A stretch of 64,000 nt of DNA from Pseudomonas sp. N3-W (GTDB lineage: Bacteria > Pseudomonadota > Gammaproteobacteria > Pseudomonadales > Pseudomonadaceae). A program made the position numbers and the translations under genes. The stretch is from contig NZ_CP103965.1 in the NCBI RefSeq assembly GCF_024970185.1, forward strand, positions 5,103,001-5,167,000, in the 5' to 3' direction. The first letter of the stretch is position 1; the number at the start of each line of letters is the position of its first letter. Under the pieces are notes generated by a model. The model did not search any database. It was not told where the DNA came from and worked only from the letters and a program-made list of their open reading frames with translations. Positions 45,450 through 56,005 of the stretch are shown piece by piece.

Positions 45450-45548
45450 GGATTTTCGCCATGCCGAGGATCTGCGCCAGATTTCACCTAACCCCCTCCT
45501 CCAAGGCATACTGGCCACCCTCCGCATTGCAGAATCAAAAACCGCCCC

Positions 45549-47057
45549 ATGCGTATCCACGTCAGTTTCATCGACCGCGTCGGCATCACCCAGGAAGTCC
45601 TGGCCCTGCTCGGTGGGCGTAATCTCAATCTGGATGCGGTGGAAATGGTGCCGCCCAACGTCTACATCGACGCCCCGACCCTGAGCCCGCAAGTGCTCGA
45701 AGAATTGCGCGATGCGTTGTTCAGCGTGCATGGCGTGCAAGCGGTGACGGTGGTCGATATCCTGCCCGGCCAGCGCCGGCACTTGCAGCTCGATGCCTTG
45801 CTCGCCGCCATGACTGACCCGGTACTGGCGCTGGACAGCGCCGGCAAAGTGCTGTTGGCCAACCCGGCACTGATCGCCCTGTACGGCCGCGAACCGGCCG
45901 GTGAAAGCGTCGCCGAGCTGTTCGCCGATCCGGCGCTGCTTGAAGCGCTATTGGAAAACGGTTTTCGCCTGCCGCTGCGCGAAATCACCGTCAACGGCCA
46001 GACCCTGCTGCTGGACGCGACACCGATCACCGATGCCGGCGCTCTGCTGACGTTGTACCAGCCCAATCGCATCGGCGAACAACTCTCGGCGCTGCACCAC
46101 GACCACGCCGAAGGCTTCGACGCCTTGCTCGGCGAGTCCCCGGCGATCCGCACGCTCAAGGCCCGTGCCCAGCGCGTGGCGACCCTGGATGCACCGTTGC
46201 TGATTCAAGGCGAAACCGGCACCGGCAAAGAACTGGTCGCCCGCGCCTGCCACGCCATCAGCGCTCGCCACAGTGCACCGTTTCTGGCGCTGAACTGTGC
46301 GGCATTGCCGGAGAACCTCGCCGAAAGCGAACTGTTCGGCTACGCCCCCGGTGCCTTTACCGGCGCGCAACGAGGCGGCAAACCGGGGCTGATGGAGCTG
46401 GCGAACCAGGGCACGGTGTTTCTCGACGAGATCGGCGAGATGTCACCGTACTTGCAGGCCAAGCTGCTGCGCTTCCTGAATGACGGCAGCTTCCGCCGGG
46501 TCGGTGGCGATCGTGAGGTAAAGGTCAACGTGCGCATTCTCAGCGCGACCCACCGCGACCTGGAAAAAATGGTCAGCGAAGGCACGTTTCGCGAAGACCT
46601 GTTCTATCGCCTCAACGTGCTCAACGTCGAAGTCCCGCCGTTGCGTGAACGCGGCCAGGACATTCTGCTGCTGGCCCGCTATTTCATGCAGCAGGCCTGT
46701 GCACAGATTCAGCGCCCGGTCTGCCGCCTGGCACCGGGCACTTACCCGGCGTTGCTGGGCAACCGCTGGCCAGGCAATGTGCGGCAATTGCAGAACGTGA
46801 TTTTCCGCGCCGCGGCGATTTGCGAAAGCAGCCTGGTGGACATCGGCGACCTCGACATCGCCGGCACCTCGGTGGCGCGTCAGAGTGACACCGAGGTCGA
46901 CAGTCTTGAACAGGCGGTGGAAGCGTTCGAGAAAACCCTGCTGGAAAAACTCTACGTCAGCTACCCATCGACCCGACAGCTGGCCAGCCGGCTGCAAACC
47001 TCGCACACGGCGATTGCGCATCGGTTGCGCAAGTACGGGATTCCGGGAAAGCCGTAG
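45549..47057 (+). CDS. gcsR: sigma-54-dependent TyrR-family activator GcsR (glycine cleavage regulator)
   Basis: A 502-residue enhancer-binding protein. An ACT domain (1–75, RIHVSFIDRVGITQEVLALL) probably senses glycine; then PAS (~78–190), an AAA+ domain with Walker A GETGTGKE (~222–229), the sigma-54 contact GAFTGA (268–273), FLDEIGE and GNVRQLQN, and a C-terminal TyrR helix-turn-helix (TRQLASRLQTSHTAIAHRLRK). Its place beside gcvHP–sdaA–gcvT matches PA2449 (GcsR) rather than PhhR, the phenylalanine regulator with the same domains. Operators and a sigma-54 promoter lie between it and gcvH. Confidence 0.88.
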   Translation: MRIHVSFIDRVGITQEVLALLGGRNLNLDAVEMVPPNVYIDAPTLSPQVLEELRDALFSVHGVQAVTVVDILPGQRRHLQLDALLAAMTDPVLALDSAGKVLLANPALIALYGREPAGESVAELFADPALLEALLENGFRLPLREITVNGQTLLLDATPITDAGALLTLYQPNRIGEQLSALHHDHAEGFDALLGESPAIRTLKARAQRVATLDAPLLIQGETGTGKELVARACHAISARHSAPFLALNCAALPENLAESELFGYAPGAFTGAQRGGKPGLMELANQGTVFLDEIGEMSPYLQAKLLRFLNDGSFRRVGGDREVKVNVRILSATHRDLEKMVSEGTFREDLFYRLNVLNVEVPPLRERGQDILLLARYFMQQACAQIQRPVCRLAPGTYPALLGNRWPGNVRQLQNVIFRAAAICESSLVDIGDLDIAGTSVARQSDTEVDSLEQAVEAFEKTLLEKLYVSYPSTRQLASRLQTSHTAIAHRLRKYGIPGKP

Positions 47058-47100
47058 GCATTTGGGCTGGAACACAACTTTCCCAAACACCATACCCCCC

Positions 47101-47191
47101 CTGTGGGAGCGAGCTTGCTCGCGATGAGGCCGTGTCAGCCAAAATCAATGTTGACTGACCTACCGCAATCGCGAGCAAGCTCGCTCCCACA
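47101..47191. repeat. inverted REP pair after gcsR
   Basis: CTGTGGGAGCGAGCTTGCTCGCGAT and ATCGCGAGCAAGCTCGCTCCCACA; the spacer can extend the pairing (GTCAGCC / TTGACTGAC). Confidence 0.93.
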
Positions 47192-47237
47192 AGTTTTGTG
47201 TGTGCCTTATAAATCGGGTTCAAAAGCGACCTGCGTC

Positions 47238-47255
47238 TGTACTGAAAGCGCTACA
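47238..47255. promoter_or_regulatory. GcsR operator 1
   Basis: TGTACTGAAAGCGCTACA has the TGTA-N10-TACA frame of 18-bp TyrR/GcsR sites. Confidence 0.7.
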
Positions 47256-47256
47256 G

Positions 47257-47274
47257 CGGAACGATATCGATACA
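47257..47274. promoter_or_regulatory. GcsR operator 2
   Basis: Read on the minus strand, TGTATCG-N4-CGTTCCG differs by one base from the TGTAACG-N4-CGTTCCG site described for P. aeruginosa GcsR. It is spaced 1 bp from operator 1. Confidence 0.75.
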
Positions 47275-47337
47275 CCCTTCTTTGATCACCGCTGTGCAAG
47301 GCTTTGATCCTCCTCGGCTTTTCTCTTCGTCACAGGC

Positions 47338-47355
47338 TGTATCGATTTCGCTACA
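47338..47355. promoter_or_regulatory. GcsR operator 3
   Basis: TGTATCGATTTCGCTACA has the same 18-bp frame, 63 bp downstream of operator 2. Confidence 0.7.
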
Positions 47356-47387
47356 GCGTTCAAATCTCCAGCAATCACCATTCCATC

Positions 47388-47400
47388 TAACTTATTGATT
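47388..47400 (-). promoter_or_regulatory. IHF-like site between operators and promoter
   Basis: On the minus strand AATCAATAAGTTA matches WATCAA-N4-TTR fully; it lies 20 bp upstream of the −24 element. Confidence 0.6.
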
Positions 47401-47419
47401 TATATCAATAAAATAACTT

Positions 47420-47435
47420 TGGCCGCGATCTTGCT
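47420..47435 (+). promoter_or_regulatory. sigma-54 (−24/−12) promoter of gcvH
   Basis: TGGCCGCGATCTTGCT has the invariant GG-N10-GC (GG 47421–47422, GC 47433–47434). Transcription would start near 47446, about 72 bp before the gcvH ATG. Confidence 0.8.
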
Positions 47436-47517
47436 TAGTAACCACTCATAAATCAGGGCCTTGGCCCAAGCATTCAATCGCGTCCACCAGACGAGTCTGG
47501 CCCCCTTAGGAGTTTCC

Positions 47518-47901
47518 ATGAGCGAATTGCGTTTTACTGAAGATCACGAATGGCTGCGTACCGAAGCTGACGGCAGCGTCACAGTCGGCATCACCGCTTT
47601 TGCGCAGAACGCCTTGGGCGACGTGGTTTTCGTACAACTGCCTGAGCTGCAGTCCTACGACAAAGGCGCCGAAGCCGCCACCGTGGAATCGGTAAAAGCG
47701 GCCAGCGGCGTGTACATGCCACTGGACGGTGAAGTGCTGGAAGTGAACCCGGCGCTCGAAGACAGTCCGGAACTGGTCAACGAAGATCCGCTGGGTGAAG
47801 GCTGGTTCTTCCGCTTCCAGCCAAGCGATGCCTCGGCTGTTGCCAAGCTGCTGGATCAGGACGCCTACGACCGTCTGATCAAAGCCAACGCACAAGCCTG
47901 A
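47518..47901 (+). CDS. gcvH: glycine cleavage system H protein
   Basis: Lipoyl carrier that shuttles the aminomethyl group between P, T and L proteins. The 127-residue protein has lipoylation Lys60 in [10 protein letters not shown] and H-protein start [13 protein letters not shown] use the ATG at 47518 after TTAGGAG; an upstream in-frame TTG at 47461 is not supported. It is first in the sigma-54-driven operon; gcvP follows in 13 bp. Confidence 0.97.
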   Translation: MSELRFTEDHEWLRTEADGSVTVGITAFAQNALGDVVFVQLPELQSYDKGAEAATVESVKAASGVYMPLDGEVLEVNPALEDSPELVNEDPLGEGWFFRFQPSDASAVAKLLDQDAYDRLIKANAQA

Positions 47902-47914
47902 GGAGCGCCTACCC

Positions 47915-50767
47915 ATGTCTCAAATCAATCTCGGCACTGCCAACGAATTCATCGCACGCCACATCGGCCCGCGTGCAGGCGATGAGCAAGCCATGCTCAA
48001 CAGCCTGGGCTTTGACTCCCTCGAAGCCCTGAGCGCCAGCGTCATCCCCGAGAGCATCAAGGGCACCAGCGTCCTGGGCATGGACGACGGCCTGAGCGAG
48101 GCCGATGCACTGGCCCTGATCAAGACCATCGCCGCCAGGAACCAACTGTTCAAGACCTACATCGGCCAGGGCTACTACGGCACTCACACGCCGTCGCCGA
48201 TCCTGCGCAACCTGTTGGAAAACCCGGCCTGGTACACCGCCTACACCCCGTACCAGCCTGAAATTTCCCAGGGCCGTCTCGAAGCGCTGCTGAACTTCCA
48301 GACGCTGATCAGCGACCTGACCGGCCTGCCGATCGCCAACGCCTCGCTGCTGGACGAAGCCACCGCCGCTGCCGAAGCCATGACCTTCTGCAAACGCCTG
48401 AGCAAGAACAAGGGCAGCCATGCGTTCTTCGCCTCCAGCCATTGCCACCCGCAGACCCTCGACGTCCTGCGCACCCGTGCAGAACCGTTGGGCATCGACG
48501 TTGTCGTCGGCGACGAACGCGAACTGACCGACGTCAGCCCGTTCTTCGGCGCCCTGCTGCAATACCCGGCCAGCAACGGTGACGTGTTCGACTACCGCGA
48601 ACTGACCGAGCGCTTCCACGCCGCCAACGCATTGGTGGCCGTGGCCGCTGACCTGCTGGCCCTGACCGTGCTGACCCCGCCAGGCGAATTCGGCGCCGAC
48701 GTGGCCATTGGCAGCGCACAACGCTTCGGCGTACCGCTGGGTTTCGGCGGTCCACATGCTGCTTACTTCTCCACCAAGGACGCGTTCAAGCGCGACATGC
48801 CGGGCCGTCTGGTCGGTGTTTCCGTGGACCGTTTCGGCAAGCCGGCCCTGCGCCTGGCGATGCAGACCCGCGAGCAACATATCCGCCGCGAGAAAGCCAC
48901 CAGCAACATTTGCACCGCGCAAGTGCTGCTGGCCAACATCGCCAGCATGTACGCCGTGTACCACGGCCCCAAAGGCCTGACGCAGATCGCCCAGCGCATT
49001 CATCACCTGACCGCCATTCTGGCCAAAGGCTTGAGCGCATTGGGCCTGAGCGTCGAGCAAGAACATTTCTTCGACACTCTGACCCTCAAGACCGGCGCCA
49101 ACACCGCCAAACTGCACGACAAGGCGCGTGCCCGGCAGATCAACCTGCGCGTGGTCGATGCCGAGCGCCTGGGCCTGTCCCTGGACGAAACCACCAGCCA
49201 GGCCGACGTCGAAACCCTGTGGAGCCTGCTCGCCGACGGCAAGGCGCTGCCGGACTTCGGCACCCTCGCCGCTTCGGTGGTCAGCACGGTTCCGGCCGCT
49301 CTGGTTCGCCAGTCGCCGATCCTCAGCCACCCGGTGTTCAACCGTTATCACTCGGAAACCGAGCTGATGCGCTACCTGCGCAAGCTCGCCGACAAGGACC
49401 TGGCACTGGATCGCACCATGATCCCGCTGGGTTCGTGCACCATGAAACTCAACGCCGCCAGCGAGATGATCCCGGTGACCTGGGCTGAATTCGGTGCCCT
49501 GCACCCGTTCGCCCCGGCCGAGCAAAGCGCCGGTTATCAGCAACTGACCTTTGAGCTGGAAGCGATGCTCTGCGCCGCGACCGGCTATGACTCGATCTCG
49601 CTGCAACCGAACGCCGGTTCGCAAGGCGAATACGCCGGTCTGCTGGCCATTCGTGCCTACCACCAGAGCCGTGGCGAAGACCGTCGCGACATCTGCCTGA
49701 TCCCCTCGTCCGCCCACGGCACCAACCCCGCTACCGCCAACATGGCCGGCATGCGTGTAGTCGTCACTGCGTGTGATGCCCGTGGCAACGTCGACATCGA
49801 AGACTTGCGCGCCAAGGCCATCGAGCACCGCGAACACCTCGCCGCGCTGATGATCACTTACCCGTCGACCCACGGCGTGTTCGAAGAAGGCATCCGCGAA
49901 ATCTGCGGCATCATTCATGACAACGGTGGCCAGGTGTACATCGACGGCGCCAACATGAACGCGATGGTCGGCCTCTGCGCGCCGGGCAAGTTCGGCGGCG
50001 ACGTTTCGCACCTGAACCTGCACAAGACCTTCTGCATTCCTCATGGCGGTGGCGGTCCTGGCGTCGGCCCGATTGGCGTCAAGTCGCACCTGACTCCGTT
50101 CCTGCCGGGCCACGCCCAGATGGAGCGCAAGCAAGGCGCGGTCTGCGCGGCACCGTTCGGCAGCGCGAGCATCTTGCCGATCACCTGGATGTACATCCGG
50201 ATGATGGGCGGCGCAGGCCTCAAGCGTGCATCGCAGCTGGCGATCCTCAATGCCAACTACATTTCCCGTCGTCTGGAAGAGCACTACCCCGTGCTGTACA
50301 CCGGCAGCAATGGTCTGGTGGCACACGAGTGCATTCTGGATCTGCGTCCGTTGAAAGACAGCAGCGGCATCAGCGTCGATGACGTGGCCAAGCGCCTGAT
50401 CGACTTCGGCTTCCACGCCCCGACCATGTCGTTCCCGGTGGCTGGCACGCTGATGATCGAGCCGACCGAAAGCGAATCCAAAGAAGAACTGGACCGCTTC
50501 TGCGACGCCATGATCCGCATCCGCGAAGAAATCCGCGCAGTGGAAAACGGCACCCTGGACAAGGATGACAACCCGCTGAAAAACGCACCGCACACCGCTG
50601 CGGAAATCGTTGGCGAGTGGGCGCATCCGTACAGCCGTGAGCAAGCGGTATACCCGGTTGCGTCGCTGATCGAAGGCAAATACTGGCCACCGGTCGGCCG
50701 CGTCGACAACGTGTTCGGCGACCGCAACCTGGTGTGCGCTTGCCCGTCGATCGAAAGCTACGCTTAA
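47915..50767 (+). CDS. gcvP: glycine dehydrogenase (decarboxylating), P protein
   Basis: PLP enzyme that decarboxylates glycine and loads the H protein. At 950 residues it is the fused (homodimeric) form: an N-terminal half ([28 protein letters not shown]) and a C-terminal catalytic half with Schiff-base Lys704 in [25 protein letters not shown] precedes the start. The following gap carries a GC-rich hairpin and a long inverted REP pair before sdaA. Confidence 0.97.
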   Translation: MSQINLGTANEFIARHIGPRAGDEQAMLNSLGFDSLEALSASVIPESIKGTSVLGMDDGLSEADALALIKTIAARNQLFKTYIGQGYYGTHTPSPILRNLLENPAWYTAYTPYQPEISQGRLEALLNFQTLISDLTGLPIANASLLDEATAAAEAMTFCKRLSKNKGSHAFFASSHCHPQTLDVLRTRAEPLGIDVVVGDERELTDVSPFFGALLQYPASNGDVFDYRELTERFHAANALVAVAADLLALTVLTPPGEFGADVAIGSAQRFGVPLGFGGPHAAYFSTKDAFKRDMPGRLVGVSVDRFGKPALRLAMQTREQHIRREKATSNICTAQVLLANIASMYAVYHGPKGLTQIAQRIHHLTAILAKGLSALGLSVEQEHFFDTLTLKTGANTAKLHDKARARQINLRVVDAERLGLSLDETTSQADVETLWSLLADGKALPDFGTLAASVVSTVPAALVRQSPILSHPVFNRYHSETELMRYLRKLADKDLALDRTMIPLGSCTMKLNAASEMIPVTWAEFGALHPFAPAEQSAGYQQLTFELEAMLCAATGYDSISLQPNAGSQGEYAGLLAIRAYHQSRGEDRRDICLIPSSAHGTNPATANMAGMRVVVTACDARGNVDIEDLRAKAIEHREHLAALMITYPSTHGVFEEGIREICGIIHDNGGQVYIDGANMNAMVGLCAPGKFGGDVSHLNLHKTFCIPHGGGGPGVGPIGVKSHLTPFLPGHAQMERKQGAVCAAPFGSASILPITWMYIRMMGGAGLKRASQLAILNANYISRRLEEHYPVLYTGSNGLVAHECILDLRPLKDSSGISVDDVAKRLIDFGFHAPTMSFPVAGTLMIEPTESESKEELDRFCDAMIRIREEIRAVENGTLDKDDNPLKNAPHTAAEIVGEWAHPYSREQAVYPVASLIEGKYWPPVGRVDNVFGDRNLVCACPSIESYA

Positions 50768-50776
50768 AGCTGTGTG

Positions 50777-50798
50777 GGGGCGGTCCAACCGCCCCTTT
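50777..50798 (+). terminator. hairpin after gcvP (possible attenuator)
   Basis: GGGGCGGT/ACCGCCCC with a 3-base loop followed by TTT; short tail, so read-through into sdaA is likely. Confidence 0.5.
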
Positions 50799-50817
50799 CA
50801 AGAACACCGCATATCCG

Positions 50818-50907
50818 TGTGGGAGCTGGCTTGCCTGCGATGGCGGTAGGTCAGTCACATCTTTGTTGCCTGACCCACCGCCATCGCAGGCAAGCCAGCT
50901 CCCACAG
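50818..50907. repeat. long inverted REP pair between gcvP and sdaA
   Basis: The arms of about 36 bp (GTGGGAGCTGGCTTGCCTGC… and complement) pair almost perfectly, including TAGGTCAG/CTGACCCA-side bases, leaving a loop of ~15. Confidence 0.94.
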
Positions 50908-50967
50908 GATCGCAGCACACTTCAAGATCTGTGCCGATCCCCATAACAAGAAACCGGAGAACCACTC

Positions 50968-52344
<1,377 letters not shown>

Positions 52345-52386
52345 TGCGCGCGCATCGGCATCTGCACACTTTTTCAGGAGCTGAAT

Positions 52387-53511
52387 ATGTCCACCGAACA
52401 ATTGCTGAAAACCCCGCTGCACGCACTGCACATCGAACTCGGCGCGCGCATGGTGCCGTTCGCCGGCTACGACATGCCGGTGCAATACCCGCTGGGCGTA
52501 ATGAAAGAACACCAGCACACCCGTGATCAGGCCGGGCTGTTCGACGTGTCGCACATGGGCCAGATTCGCCTGACCGGCGCCAACGCCGCCAAGGCGCTGG
52601 AAGCCCTGGTGCCGGTGGACATCATTGACCTGCCGGTGGGCATGCAGCGCTACGCGATGTTCACCCATGAAAACGGCGGCATCCTCGACGACCTGATGGT
52701 CGCCAACCTGGGCAACGACGAGCTGTTCCTGGTGGTTAACGCCGCCTGCAAGGATCAGGACCTGGCGCACCTGCGCAAGCACATTGGCGAACAGTGCAGC
52801 ATCGAGCCGCTGTTCGAAGAGCGTGCATTGCTGGCCCTGCAAGGCCCTGCCGCCGTAACAGTGCTGGCGCGCCTGGCGCCTGAAGTGTCGAAGATGACCT
52901 TCATGCAGTTTGCCCGCGTTAAATTGCTGGGCGTGGACTGCTTTGTCAGCCGTTCGGGCTACACCGGTGAAGACGGTTTCGAAATCTCCGTGCCGGCCGC
53001 CAACGCCCAAGCCCTGGCTCGCGCCCTGCTGGCCGAACCGGAGGTGGCGGCCATCGGCCTTGGCGCGCGTGACTCGCTGCGCCTGGAAGCCGGTCTGTGC
53101 CTCTACGGCCACGACATGAACACCGAGACCACGCCGATTGAAGCGAGCCTGCTGTGGGCGATCTCCAAGCCACGCCGTGCCGATGGTGCGCGGGCTGGCG
53201 GCTTCCCCGGCGCTGAAACCGTGTTCGCGCAGCAGCAAAACGGTGTCAGCCGCAAGCGTGTTGGCCTGCTGCCGCAAGAGCGCACGCCAGTACGTGAAGG
53301 CGCAGAAATCGTCAACGAGGCCGGCGAGATCATCGGCACCGTTTGCAGCGGTGGCTTTGGCCCGACCCTGGGAGGCCCGCTGGCCATGGGTTACCTGAAC
53401 AGCGCGTACATCGCACTGGACACACCGGTATGGGCGATCGTTCGTGGGAAAAAGGTGCCTTTGCTTGTAAGCAAAATGCCATTTGTTCCACAACGCTACT
53501 ATCGCGGTTGA
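52387..53511 (+). CDS. gcvT: aminomethyltransferase (glycine cleavage T protein)
   Basis: Transfers the C1 unit from the H protein to tetrahydrofolate, releasing ammonia. The 374-residue protein has FAGYDMPVQYPLGVMKEHQHTR, FDVSHMGQ and RSGYTGEDGFEI, and the C-terminal LGGPLAMGYL…. CAGGAG precedes the ATG. It is the last gene of the operon; a candidate terminator follows ~185 bp later. Confidence 0.96.
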   Translation: MSTEQLLKTPLHALHIELGARMVPFAGYDMPVQYPLGVMKEHQHTRDQAGLFDVSHMGQIRLTGANAAKALEALVPVDIIDLPVGMQRYAMFTHENGGILDDLMVANLGNDELFLVVNAACKDQDLAHLRKHIGEQCSIEPLFEERALLALQGPAAVTVLARLAPEVSKMTFMQFARVKLLGVDCFVSRSGYTGEDGFEISVPAANAQALARALLAEPEVAAIGLGARDSLRLEAGLCLYGHDMNTETTPIEASLLWAISKPRRADGARAGGFPGAETVFAQQQNGVSRKRVGLLPQERTPVREGAEIVNEAGEIIGTVCSGGFGPTLGGPLAMGYLNSAYIALDTPVWAIVRGKKVPLLVSKMPFVPQRYYRG

Positions 53512-53904
53512 TTGACTGTTTCTATAAGTAACGCGGTTGCATCAACAGTGCACTAATCTGTCACGCAACCGCCATAAAACAGTGCACGCTTTCGCTTATG
53601 AACTTGGCTTATAACGTTCGAAAACAATTGAACACCGTTATCGAATAAGCCCGCACTAGTGAACATACTAAGCGCCACCAAGCCGAGCAAAACCGGGCCC
53701 CTCACGGGGGCTTGTTTTTTCTCCCGTAGTTGGCGTAGAGTTTGTTCACTGTGTTTGCATGGGTCGCTTGGAATCGTGACCTGGGCAGTAGCCTACAAGT
53801 TAGCTACATCCCGTTCGACGTCTTCTTACTCTCCTGCAACCAGCCCCAGTACTCTTTCATGAGAAGGAGGCTGTCATTAATTTTTTGCGTCAAAGGAATA
53901 AGAA
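53512..53904 (+). other. long leader region of cspA with internal terminator
   Basis: 393 bp without a gene. It holds several complementary pieces (GCGGTTGC…GCAACCGC around 53533–53573; CAGTGCAC repeated at 53546 and 53580), a terminator at 53695–53720 and a T-rich segment before the ribosome site AAGGA. It may contain the gcvT transcript end, a small RNA and the cold-shock 5' leader. Confidence 0.5.
53695..53720 (+). terminator. intrinsic terminator upstream of cspA
   Basis: GCCCC-TCACG-GGGGC is followed by TTGTTTTTT. It can end gcvT or an unannotated short transcript. Confidence 0.8.
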
Positions 53905-54117
53905 ATGTCCACACGTCAGAGCGGTACCGTCAAGTGGTTTAACGACGAGAAAGGTTTTGGTTTTATCACTCCAGAAAGCGGTCCGGATCTGTTTGTGCAT
54001 TTCCGCGCTATTCAGGGCAACGGCTTCAAGAGCTTGAAAGAAGGCCAGAAAGTGACTTTCATCGCCGTGCAAGGCCAGAAAGGCATGCAGGCTGACGAAG
54101 TACAAGCAGAAGCCTAA
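53905..54117 (+). CDS. cold-shock domain protein (CspA family)
   Basis: A 70-residue OB-fold RNA/DNA chaperone. RNP1 KGFGFI (16–21) and RNP2 LFVHF (29–33) are intact; GTVKWFNDE is the family start. AAGGA precedes the ATG. It ends at a strong terminator and has a long leader typical of cold-shock genes. Which Pseudomonas Csp paralogue it is cannot be told from this window. Confidence 0.95.
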   Translation: MSTRQSGTVKWFNDEKGFGFITPESGPDLFVHFRAIQGNGFKSLKEGQKVTFIAVQGQKGMQADEVQAEA

Positions 54118-54129
54118 CCTTCTGTAACG

Positions 54130-54165
54130 AAAAAGCCCCTGATATTGATATCAGGGGCTTTTTTG
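54130..54165. terminator. intrinsic terminator after cspA
   Basis: The 13-bp stem AGCCCCTGATATT-type/AATATCAGGGGCT-type is flanked by A-runs and T-runs, so it works in both directions. Confidence 0.93.
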
Positions 54166-54212
54166 TGCGCGCAAATCCGTAAAATGGCTTCTTTTTTCGC
54201 ATCGAGGCAGTC

Positions 54213-54701
54213 ATGTCGAAACACCTGCTTACCCCTCAGGGCGACTTTCCCGCCGCGACCCTGGGTCGTCGTCTGGCAGCGATGTTCTATGACTTCCTGT
54301 TGTGCACCGCCCTGCTGATCGTCACCAGTGGCCTCTACAAGATGATTCAGATGGCGATCATCGGCGAAGAGAAGATGCGCAGCCTGACCGAAGCCGGTGC
54401 ACTGGATGGTGATCCATTGCTGTCGACGGTGTTGCTGTTTGTGCTGTTCGGATTCTTCGCCAAGTTCTGGACCTGGTCAGGCCAGACGCTGGGCATGCAG
54501 GTGTGGTGCATCCGCGTGCAGAACGCCGACGGCTCGGCGATCAGCCTATGGCAGGCGCTGCTGCGGTTTGTAGTGTCGATTGCGTCGTGGCTGTGTGGCG
54601 GGCTGGGGTTCTTCTGGTCGCTGTTCGATAAACACAAACGCAGCTGGCATGACATGTATTCGAATACGCAGCTGGTGCGGATTCCGAAGAAGACCAAGTA
54701 A
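54213..54701 (+). CDS. RDD-family inner-membrane protein
   Basis: A 162-residue membrane protein with the RDD hallmark at LGRRLAAMFYDFLLCTALLIV (~18–38), a second helix (LLSTVLLFVLFGFFAKFWTWS), GQTLGMQVWCIRV, a third helix (LLRFVVSIASWLCGGLGFFW) and the closing DKHKRSWHDMYSNTQLV typical of the family. Function is unknown; some RDD proteins act as ion exchangers. It is alone between cspA and the convergent nadA. Confidence 0.88.
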   Translation: MSKHLLTPQGDFPAATLGRRLAAMFYDFLLCTALLIVTSGLYKMIQMAIIGEEKMRSLTEAGALDGDPLLSTVLLFVLFGFFAKFWTWSGQTLGMQVWCIRVQNADGSAISLWQALLRFVVSIASWLCGGLGFFWSLFDKHKRSWHDMYSNTQLVRIPKKTK

Positions 54702-54720
54702 ATCAGCAGTACGAAAACCA

Positions 54721-54750
54721 CTGTGGGAGCGAGCAGGCTCGCTCCCACAT
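54721..54750. repeat. short REP hairpin
   Basis: CTGTGGGAGCGAGCAGGCTCGCTCCCACA between the convergent RDD gene and nadA; it may serve as shared transcript end. Confidence 0.88.
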
Positions 54751-54771
54751 TGATTGCTGGCGTGTCAGGCC

Positions 54772-55830
54772 TTAGGCATTCCCCGCCAATTTCATCCGCG
54801 CTGCCTGGGTGAAATCCAGCATGCGCTTCAACGGGCGGATCGCCTGGGGGATCAACGCCGGATCAACAAAGATCTCGTTCGTCCCCTCTTTCAGGCTCTT
54901 GAGCGTGCGCTCCAGGGTGTTCATCGCCATCCACGGGCAATGCGCGCAACTGCGGCAGGCCGCGCCGTTACCGGCGGTTGGCGCTTCGATGAAGACCTTG
55001 TCGGGGCACAGCTGCTGCATCTTGTAGAAGATGCCGCGGTCGGTGGCGACAATAAACGTCTTGTTCGGCAGGGTTTGCGCCGCCGCGATCAGTTGGCTGG
55101 TGGAGCCGACGGCATCCGCCAGTTCGATCACCGAAGTAGGCGACTCCGGGTGCACCAGAATGGCTGCGTCAGGGTACAGCGCTTTCATGTCTTCAAGCTG
55201 CTTGGACTTGAACTCCTCGTGCACGATGCAGGCACCGTCCCACAGCAGCATGTCGGCGCCGGTCTTGCGCTGGATGTAGGTGCCCAGGTGCTTGTCCGGG
55301 CCCCAGATGATGGTCTCGCCGTTGTCCATCAGGCTTTCGACGATTTCCAGCGCGCAGCTGGAGGTCACCACCCAGTCCGCCCGGGCTTTGACTGCCGCCG
55401 AGGTATTGGCATAGACCACCACGGTGCGTTCCGGGTGCTGGTCGCAGAACGCCGAAAACTCGTCCACCGGGCAACCCAGGTCCAGCGAGCAGGTCGCTTC
55501 CAGCGTCGGCATCAATACGCGTTTTTCAGGGTTGAGGATCTTCGCGGTTTCGCCCATGAACTTGACGCCGGCGACCACCACTGTCTTGGCCGGGTGAGCG
55601 TTGCCGAAACGGGCCATCTCCAGGGAGTCGGAAACACAGCCACCGGTTTCTTCGGCCAGGGCCTGGATGATCGGGTCGCAATAGAAATGGGCAACCAGCA
55701 CCGCGTCCTGAGCCTTGAGCTCGGCGGCGATGGCGGCGCGGTAGTGGGCCTCTTCCTCGGGCGTCAGCGGCTTGGGCTGCTTGGCGTCGAGGTGGGCTTG
55801 AACCAGAAGGCGTTCGGAAATCTGCGTCAT
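54772..55830 (-). CDS. nadA: quinolinate synthase A
   Basis: Condenses iminoaspartate with dihydroxyacetone phosphate to quinolinate in NAD synthesis. The 352-residue protein has the three [4Fe-4S] ligands at Cys114, Cys201 and Cys298, matching Cys113/200/297 of E. coli Nad[10 protein letters not shown] and [15 protein letters not shown] are family segments. It is monocistronic here. Confidence 0.97.
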   Translation of the reverse strand: MTQISERLLVQAHLDAKQPKPLTPEEEAHYRAAIAAELKAQDAVLVAHFYCDPIIQALAEETGGCVSDSLEMARFGNAHPAKTVVVAGVKFMGETAKILNPEKRVLMPTLEATCSLDLGCPVDEFSAFCDQHPERTVVVYANTSAAVKARADWVVTSSCALEIVESLMDNGETIIWGPDKHLGTYIQRKTGADMLLWDGACIVHEEFKSKQLEDMKALYPDAAILVHPESPTSVIELADAVGSTSQLIAAAQTLPNKTFIVATDRGIFYKMQQLCPDKVFIEAPTAGNGAACRSCAHCPWMAMNTLERTLKSLKEGTNEIFVDPALIPQAIRPLKRMLDFTQAARMKLAGNA

Positions 55831-56005
55831 GTTCGCAAGACCTGCAGGCGCTTTCGCGCGAAAGTCGAGTATACACCCGGCTCCGGACCCTACTGGGTAC
55901 CGCCGGGAGAGTGAGTATCATCAGGTACGGACAGCGTTGAAGCTGCGCAAGGCTACAGAATATCCCGTTGATGCAAAAGATGATTCTGAGTGTGGGGGAT
56001 TGCGC

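Noticed and set aside
47909..50788. 959-codon open frame on the minus strand opposite gcvP
   Set aside because: It mirrors gcvP codon for codon. G+C-rich third positions keep the antisense frame open; the translation is a compositionally biased, His/Gln/Val-rich chain with no family features.
10452..50907. Regular GTGGGAGC…GCTCCCAC repeats as a CRISPR array
   Set aside because: Copies are scattered singly or in inverted pairs between genes, not in direct evenly spaced arrays, and no cas gene is present; these are REP elements.
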